DNA of 64,000 nt from Candidatus Eisenbergiella merdavium (GTDB lineage Bacteria; Bacillota; Clostridia; Lachnospirales; Lachnospiraceae): NCBI GenBank assembly GCA_019119595.1, contig DWWS01000006.1:1-64000 (forward strand). Direction: 5' to 3'. Below, piece by piece: positions 59,288 to 64,000 of the stretch. Numbering within the stretch: the first letter of the stretch is position 1; each line of letters starts with the position of its first letter. The position numbers and the translations under genes were made by a program. The notes beneath the pieces were generated by a model, which searched no databases, was not told where the DNA came from, and saw nothing but the letters and a program-made list of their open reading frames with translations.

Positions 59288-60171
59288 TTACCTGGCAACA
59301 AATGCTTTTAATATGGTGATTTTGGACTGGTTATCAGTATGAATGATTTGGCTGAAGATATTTGTTGGAATGTTCAGCCTTAGTTTATCAACAATATCTT
59401 CAAAACCAGATATCATTTTTCTCATGTCTGTTTTGGAGACACAGAGAAGTTTTAATTGATAAATGATAAGGATCAGGTAATCTGTTATCGTATCAAATGT
59501 AAGATTATTTATTCCAGTTACATTGGAGATAGCATGCCCCACTTGTTTATCAATTTTTCCCGTTCGGAATCGTGTGTCAAAAATTACATCATTATGTGCA
59601 ATTGCATTTCTGAGATCTTTGGTCGCATAAATGAGACGTTGCGGCATCATGGCATTTGTATCATCAGCGGGACGAATCCCAAGCTTTTTTGAAATATTTA
59701 TTCTGCAATTTTATTCCCATTGCCGTATGCATCTGTCTGGACTTTATATATTCGATTACGTAAATCCAGGCGGCGTTTTAATTCGCGTTTGAATTTATCC
59801 TCAGCTTTTCGATGATCAGATGCGCTTTTATATGATTTTCCTGTGGTAGAGAACATTTTATAATTATCAAGAAGCTGATTATAGATAACTGCAAAGTTTT
59901 CTGAATTAGTGGAAGTAACCAGAGTATCGAGAACATAATTTTTCAGAGCCGTTTCAATTAACATGACAGACGGATAGAACAAAGCCTTTAGCTGCGCGTC
60001 AAAATCGTATATTGAAACCAGCTCTTCAAATTTGGTATAGGGAATCTGGTTAGAAGGAGAATAAATATATCGATATCCTTTATATCCATGATAGTACCCT
60101 ATATTCATTAGTTTTCGTTTTTGTGAAGAACCGAAAATGGCAATACCTTTTTTGTCTCGGAGATACCGCAT
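59288..60171 (-). pseudogene. Abi-family (AbiD/F-type) abortive-infection gene, frameshifted with internal deletion
   Basis: Two minus-strand frames together look like one Abi_2-family protein. The first (60171 to 59698) has YLRDKKGIAIFG, IGYYHGYKGYRYIY, VSIYDFDAQLKALFYPSVMLIETALKN in part as FDAQLKALFYPSVMLIETAL, and stops after GNGNKIAE. The second frame (ending 59288) resumes as NISKKLGIRP and contains the family core RLIYATKDLRNAIAHNDVIFD. The stretch between, expected to hold a PIWAIFE-like helix, is missing. Abi proteins of this family act in phage defence. The damage means that it is probably inactive here. Base use is much more AT-rich than the surrounding genes, pointing to acquisition. 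Confidence 0.7.
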
Positions 60172-60312
60172 AAGACCATCAGTACTTTTCGGATGTGGTT
60201 CAGATATATGAATGCCCCTTTCGTTAGTAATGATATAAGTATATATCGAAAAATAAGCACCGTTAAGTTTAAGTTTGCGGGGTATTGTGAAGACATTTAA
60301 CGATCGCCATGC

Positions 60313-60337
60313 ACCGAATGAAATGCATTCATTCGGT
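60313..60337. other. Inverted repeat in the AT-rich gap
   Basis: ACCGAATGAA (60313-60322) and TTCATTCGGT (60328-60337) form a 10-bp stem with a 5-nt loop. The rest of 60172-60479 holds no supported gene. On the minus strand an open frame without a start runs into the Abi-like remnant from about 60300 and may be a further decayed coding fragment. Confidence 0.55.
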
Positions 60338-60479
60338 CACGGCTGCTGCTGTATAGGGGCGGTTTTGCGTGAATAAATTTTTGAAAATCAATTTAATATT
60401 GCCCTTATATAGCCGAAGGTTTTCTCGGAAATGATATAAAAATAATTTAGTAAGCTGTTTTTGGGAAAAACGAAAACGT

Positions 60480-60716
60480 TCACCCCTTGTTTCCCAAAGA
60501 ACCGCTTCTGGGATAGGCCTTTTTCTCGTCCGTCAGCCCGGCCAGATAGTCCATGCTGGTTTCAAGAACGAGGGCGATCCGTCTGCACTGTTCATAGGTA
60601 AGATAGCGTTTCCCGTTTTCGATTTTGGAATAATCGCTCTGATCGATCCCCGTCAGATGCTGCATCTTGATCTGGGTATAGCCCTTTTCCTTTCTCAGTT
60701 CCTTTAATCTGGTCAT
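60480..60716 (-). CDS. Small XRE-family HTH protein
   Basis: A 78-residue Cro/C1-type HTH protein: LKELRKEKGYTQIKMQHLTG, then DQSDYSKIENGKRYLTYEQC and SMDYLAGLTDE. The ending resembles clostridial DNA-binding regulators with YLAGLTD. AAAGG lies 9 nt upstream of the ATG. No target operon is adjacent; it sits in the AT-poor edge of the acquired stretch next to the Abi remnant and may once have regulated that element. Confidence 0.82.
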   Translation of the reverse strand: MTRLKELRKEKGYTQIKMQHLTGIDQSDYSKIENGKRYLTYEQCRRIALVLETSMDYLAGLTDEKKAYPRSGSLGNKG

Positions 60717-60973
60717 GATCCCATACCTTTCTTCGCGGAAATGAATGGCGCAGAACCATTTTTCACCGGCCGCGATGGTGTCAACAATCCGGTATAAATA
60801 CTATTTTTGAATTTCAAATTCAAAACTTTACAACAGTATTATGGGTTATCTGACCTTACAAATTATGGGCAAATTGACCTTATTATATTTGAAAAATAAA
60901 AGAAGCAGGAAACCATTTTGTGATTTCCTGCGGGCAGATATCCGGCGCAGCCGGCTGTTCAAGACCGATCATT

Positions 60974-61090
60974 CTATTCTGATGGGGTGAAAAGCTCATC
61001 AACCGTAAGCCCAAGCTCCCTTGCGAGATGAAAGGCCAGGGACAGCGTAGGGTCATACCGGTTGTTTTCTATGGCGTTTGTCAAAAACAT
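60974..61090 (-). pseudogene. C-terminal remnant of a YgzD-type HTH regulator
   Basis: A 38-residue frame encodes NAIENNRYDPTLSLAF and ELGLTVDELFTP, the last helix and tail of small XRE regulators such as the one at 11467. The first ~25 residues with the recognition helix are gone, and no ribosome site precedes ATG 61090. From 60717 to 60973 the sequence is AT-rich, with no gene visible. Confidence 0.6.
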
Positions 61091-61208
61091 TTTACTTTTT
61101 GAGGCGGAGCACATGTGGTAAAATCAAACCGGGGAAGGCGTTCCGTTTGTCCGGATCACGGGTGCTGAGAGCGTCTTTCGGAGGTTTGACAGGATAAGGA
61201 GGAGGGTT

Positions 61209-61949
61209 TTGAAAGGCATGAAAACAAAGGTATGGGCACACAGAGGGGCCAGCGCTTACGCGCCGGAAAATACGCTGGAGGCGTTTTCACTTGCCGTCAG
61301 GCAGGGAGCGGACGGCGTGGAGCTTGACGTACAGATGACGAAGGACGGGGAGCTGGTGGTGATCCATGACGAAACCATTGACCGGACGAGCGGCGGGCAT
61401 GGACGGGTGATGGATCATACGCTTTCAGAGCTGAAGAAAATGAAATTCAACCGTACCCATCCGGAATATGAGAACGCCGCCATCCCCACGCTTGAGGAGG
61501 TATATGAGCTGCTGAAGCCCGCCGGCCTTGAGATCAATGTGGAGATCAAAACAGGAATTATTTTTTATCCCGAGATTGAAAAGCGGCTTTGCCGGCTGGA
61601 GCAGGAGAAGGGGATGGAAGGACGGATCATCTATTCCTCCTTTAACCACTACAGCGCCATGAAAATGAAGGAGCTGAATCCTCGGGCCAGAGTGGGGCTT
61701 CTGTATTCCGACGGCTTTCAGAACGTGCCGCAGTATGCGGCAAAGCTGGGCGCTGACGCGCTGCATCCGGCGCTCTATAACCTGCAGTATCCGGGATTTG
61801 TGGAGGAATGCAGAGCGCGCGGCCTTCTGCTGCACGTCTGGACGGTGGACAGGCAGGAGGATATCCGCAGGCTGGCGGAGGCGGGAATCGATGCGGTGAT
61901 CACCAACAGGCCGGATGTGGCCAGAAGGATTGTGGATGGAGGTAAATAA
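61209..61949 (+). CDS. Glycerophosphodiester phosphodiesterase
   Basis: A 246-residue GDPD-family enzyme, which cleaves glycerophosphodiesters to sn-glycerol-3-phosphate and an alcohol. The catalytic signature HRGASAYAPENTLEAF is at the N-terminus. GVELDVQMTKDGELVVIHDE carries the metal-binding Glu, Asp and the second His. HVWTVD and AGIDAVITNRPD are typical of the C-terminal barrel strands. The start codon is either TTG 61209, 6 nt after AAGGAGG, or ATG 61218, 11 nt after GAGGG. There is no signal peptide, so it is cytoplasmic. Its TAA overlaps the ATG of the methyltransferase gene. Confidence 0.93.
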   Translation: MKGMKTKVWAHRGASAYAPENTLEAFSLAVRQGADGVELDVQMTKDGELVVIHDETIDRTSGGHGRVMDHTLSELKKMKFNRTHPEYENAAIPTLEEVYELLKPAGLEINVEIKTGIIFYPEIEKRLCRLEQEKGMEGRIIYSSFNHYSAMKMKELNPRARVGLLYSDGFQNVPQYAAKLGADALHPALYNLQYPGFVEECRARGLLLHVWTVDRQEDIRRLAEAGIDAVITNRPDVARRIVDGGK

Positions 61950-62605
61950 TGCTTAAAAAAGAAGGCTTCGACGCATGGGCGTCGGAATATGACGAAAGCG
62001 TCCGGAAAACGGACGCATCCTCCGGCTATCCCTTTGCCGGGTACGGAGAGCTGATGGAATGGCTGAGACAGGAGGCAGAGGGTACCAGAAGCGGCGGATA
62101 CCTGGACGTGGGGATCGGAACCGGGAAGCTTGCCGGGATGCTGTACGATCAGGGGATCCCGGTCTGCGGGATCGATTTTTCGAAGGAAATGCTGAAGGAA
62201 GCCGGCAGGAGGATGCCGGACGCCAGACTGATCCTCCATGATTTTTCAAAGGGGCTTCCGGAGGAGCTTGCCGGGAAGCGCTTTGGGGCGATCGTCTGCA
62301 CCTATGCGATCCACCATCTGGACGACGGGCAGAAGGTAAGGCTGATCCGGGAGCTTCTGGGCTGCCTTGAACCGGGCGGAGGGCTTTATATCGGAGACGT
62401 GGCCTTCGCAACCCGGCAGGAGCTGGAGGCGTGCAGGGAGGCCGCCGGAGAGGGCTGGGATGAGGAGGAGAGCTATCCGGTTGTGGAGACCCTCGCGCCT
62501 TATTTCCCGGAACCGGATTATCCGGGGATGCGCTTTCGCAGGTTTTCCTTCTGCACGGGAGCGATCTACTGGAAAAAAGAGGCGCAGGATGCCGCGGTTG
62601 TATGA
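61949..62605 (+). CDS. Class I SAM-dependent methyltransferase
   Basis: A 218-residue Rossmann-fold methyltransferase. Motif I is GYLDVGIGTGKLAGML (about residues 49-64), motif II GIDFSKEML, then DFSKGLPEEL and IVCTYAIHHLDD. The start overlaps the stop of the phosphodiesterase gene (TAATG), so translation is coupled. The acceptor substrate is not apparent; the N-terminal FDAWASEYDESV is common in small-molecule and quinone/tRNA-type methyltransferases. Confidence 0.9.
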   Translation: MLKKEGFDAWASEYDESVRKTDASSGYPFAGYGELMEWLRQEAEGTRSGGYLDVGIGTGKLAGMLYDQGIPVCGIDFSKEMLKEAGRRMPDARLILHDFSKGLPEELAGKRFGAIVCTYAIHHLDDGQKVRLIRELLGCLEPGGGLYIGDVAFATRQELEACREAAGEGWDEEESYPVVETLAPYFPEPDYPGMRFRRFSFCTGAIYWKKEAQDAAVV

Positions 62606-62639
62606 GCTTTTAAGCCGGATTGAAAACCTGTCATAGGAC

Positions 62640-62684
62640 ATACCATCCGCCAATAGATTAGTAAAAAAGGCGGATGGTATTTTT
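62640..62684 (+). terminator. Terminator-like hairpin overlapping the next gene's ribosome site
   Basis: ATACCATCCGCC (62640-62651) pairs perfectly with GGCGGATGGTAT (62669-62680), followed by TTTTA and the ATG at 62685. The only purine-rich ribosome site, GGATGG, is inside the right arm. Confidence 0.75.
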
Positions 62685-63143
62685 ATGGAAAAAAAGCGCA
62701 TGAAAAAAACGGCTGTCCCGTCTGAAGGAAAAGCTCTCCGTCGGGGGCTTTCCCTGCTCACAGCCTGTCTTATGACGGTTCTGCTCGCCGCCTGCACTCC
62801 TTCCGTCGAGCAGAGCGAATCCCAGGATGAGATGGAATTTACGGTGGTGAGCGAGGACCGGCTGCCGGAGGAGCTGAAGGAGATCGTAGAGGAAAAAAAG
62901 GAGAACGCCTTCAAGCTCACCTATGCGGATGAGGGGTATCTTTATATCTGCACCGGATACGGGAAGCAGGACAGCGGCGGCTACAGCATCACGGTGGATT
63001 CCCTGTACGAGACGGAAAACGCCATTTATGTGAACACGAACCTGCTGGGGCCAAAGGCGGGAACCGCATCCGGAAACAGCCCGTCCTATCCCTATATCGT
63101 GATCAAGGTGGAATTCCGGGATAAGACGGTGGTGTTTGACTGA
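62685..63143 (+). CDS. Small lipoprotein with PrcB-like C-terminal domain
   Basis: A 152-residue predicted lipoprotein: basic start, hydrophobic helix and lipobox LLAAC (Cys37). The C-terminal ~90 residues (PEELKEIVEEKKENAF, LYICTGYGKQDSGGYSI, PYIVIKVEF) match the PrcB_C domain first named in a Treponema protease complex. In Firmicutes these are small surface proteins of unknown role. The ribosome site lies inside a hairpin, so translation may be controlled or low. An ATG at 62700 is an alternative start. Confidence 0.78.
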   Translation: MEKKRMKKTAVPSEGKALRRGLSLLTACLMTVLLAACTPSVEQSESQDEMEFTVVSEDRLPEELKEIVEEKKENAFKLTYADEGYLYICTGYGKQDSGGYSITVDSLYETENAIYVNTNLLGPKAGTASGNSPSYPYIVIKVEFRDKTVVFD

Positions 63144-63207
63144 AAGCAGATGACGAGCAAACTGTAACACGGGTACTGTCAAAAATGTATGGCGGACGTT
63201 TGCATGA

Positions 63208-63236
63208 TTTACTTTGTGGGCTGTGTGAGGTAAAAT
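63208..63236 (+). promoter_or_regulatory. Promoter of the sugar isomerase gene
   Basis: TTTACT (63208-63213), 17 bp, TAAAAT (63231-63236), 41 bp before the ATG. Confidence 0.6.
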
Positions 63237-63277
63237 AATCATAAAAAACGGCGGAATCGTACGAAAGGATGAAATTC

Positions 63278-64000
63278 ATGAGCGAATTAAACAGAAAATA
63301 CCAGATCGATACGGCGGAGAACCGGGAATTTCTGGAGAAGATCCGAAATGATCTGCTCCGCTTCGGACACAGCTTTCCTTCGCCGGGCGGAAGCTCCTAC
63401 TATCTGGGAGACGACGGCACGCCCTGGAAGGATCGCAGCAGGGAAACGTGGATCACCAGCCGCATGGTGCATGTGTACAGCCTGGGAAGCTTCCTGGGAC
63501 ATGAGGGAAGCGAGGCTCTTGTGGACGCGGGCTTAAAAGGCCTTAAGGGAGAGCTGCACGATGCGGAAAACGGCGGCTGGTATGCGGGACTGACCGCGGA
63601 CGGCGGCATCCTGCCGAACAAGCAGTGCTATGCCCATGCGTTCGTGATCCTTGCGGCGTCCTCCGCGGTCCTTGCCGGAAGGCCGGGGGCGAAGGAGCTT
63701 CTGGACGACGCGCTTGCTCTGTATGACTTGCGGTTCTGGAACGAGGAGGAGGGACTTTCCTGCGATACCTGGAATACGGAATTTACCGTTCTGGACGGCT
63801 ACAGGGGGCTGAATGCCAACATGCATACGGTGGAGGCCTTCCTTGCTGCCGCGGACGTCACCGGCGAGGAAAAATACCGGGTGAGAGCCGGACGCATCAT
63901 CGACCATGTGGCAGTCTGGGCCAGGGACAACGGCTGGAGGATCCCGGAGCATTTCACCAGCGAGTGGGTGCCGGAGCTGGAGTGCAATAAGGATAAGCCG
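63278..64000 (+). CDS. AGE-family sugar isomerase, YihS-like (3' end outside window)
   Basis: The first 241 codons of an N-acylglucosamine 2-epimerase (AGE) superfamily protein; the frame is open to the window edge. It resembles the aldose-ketose isomerase YihS branch (mannose/sulfoquinovose isomerase) more than true GlcNAc epimerases: TWITSRMVHVYSL, NGGWYAGL, LNANMHTVEAFLAAADVTG and HFTSEWVPELECNKDKP line up with it. Family length is about 400 residues, so roughly 40% is missing. GAAAGGA precedes the ATG. Interconversion of mannose and fructose is the most likely activity; sulfoquinovose would need other genes not seen here. Confidence 0.82.
   Translation, partial: MSELNRKYQIDTAENREFLEKIRNDLLRFGHSFPSPGGSSYYLGDDGTPWKDRSRETWITSRMVHVYSLGSFLGHEGSEALVDAGLKGLKGELHDAENGGWYAGLTADGGILPNKQCYAHAFVILAASSAVLAGRPGAKELLDDALALYDLRFWNEEEGLSCDTWNTEFTVLDGYRGLNANMHTVEAFLAAADVTGEEKYRVRAGRIIDHVAVWARDNGWRIPEHFTSEWVPELECNKDKP

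Noticed and set aside
63278-64000. N-acetylglucosamine 2-epimerase of sialic-acid catabolism
   Set aside because: Visible motifs match the YihS-type aldose-ketose isomerase branch better, and no nan genes are in the window.
1-64000. tRNA, rRNA, intact insertion sequences, prophage
   Set aside because: No cloverleaf-like, rRNA-like, transposase-with-inverted-repeat or phage structural signals were found on reading both strands; only remnants at the left edge suggest past mobile elements.

Overview
The window looks like a chromosomal segment of a spore-forming, gut-type Lachnospiraceae (Clostridium cluster XIVa) bacterium. The support is: AGGAGG ribosome sites throughout; a spoIID-spoIIQ pair; Rpn-type nuclease, DUF3169 and AraC/YesMN families typical of that group; many CUT1 sugar ABC transporters; and host-glycan enzymes. 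No rRNA, tRNA, CRISPR array, intact insertion sequence or prophage was seen.

Layout. 0-0.8 kb: two gene remnants. 0.9-2.2 kb: tandem hsp20 genes behind a promoter fused to a degenerate CIRCE operator. 2.2-5.1 kb: HTH-TPR regulator overlapping an ABC exporter. 5.1-6.6 kb (minus): glycerol-1-phosphate dehydrogenase with a long structured leader. 6.9-9.3 kb: AAA-ATPase/nuclease-fold protein and a DeoR regulator. 9.3-14.4 kb: acetyltransferases, a repeat-containing lipoprotein, an HTH/DUF3169 pair behind three palindromes, small genes and a broken membrane-protein gene. 14.6-16.1 kb: ECF sigma factor with an RsiV-like anti-sigma. 16.5-18.0 kb: two-domain PPK2. 18-21.2 kb: AraC regulator, N-acetylhexosamine 1-kinase and a broken epimerase. 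21.5-30 kb: aconitase-like hydratase, ribokinase-family kinase, SpoIID and SpoIIQ-like proteins, Ddl and MurF.

30-45.7 kb is a host-glycan region. An AraC regulator is divergent from a sugar-binding lipoprotein, two permeases, a GH112 galacto-N-biose/lacto-N-biose phosphorylase and a GH35 beta-galactosidase. After a CNNM/CorC transporter and another AraC regulator come L-fucose isomerase and a fuculose/rhamnulose-type kinase. With the kinase at 19.2 kb these genes outline use of mucin core-1 or type-1-chain disaccharides plus fucose. No galT, intact galE or fucA is visible here.

45.8-57.7 kb is the strongest candidate for an undescribed system. A YesM/YesN two-component system, a second CUT1 ABC transporter and four oxidoreductases (Gfo/Idh/MocA; Old-Yellow-Enzyme type with a 4-Cys cluster; SDR; fumarate-reductase-like flavoprotein) lie on one strand with no glycoside hydrolase. 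The two-component genes and the transporter are preceded by near-identical 25-bp boxes at the same distance from their -10 elements, so one regulator probably controls both. The inferred theme is uptake of a sugar-like or glycosylated compound that is processed by redox chemistry.

57.8-64 kb: MATE exporter, an AT-rich stretch with a broken Abi-like gene and HTH remnants, a coupled GDPD-methyltransferase pair, a PrcB-like lipoprotein, and the start of a YihS-like sugar isomerase cut by the window edge.

A second notable regulatory structure is a strong promoter, an 18-codon Asp-rich leader ORF and a terminator-like hairpin directly upstream of the CNNM/CorC gene. Functions are assigned from remembered family sequence features; no database search was run.
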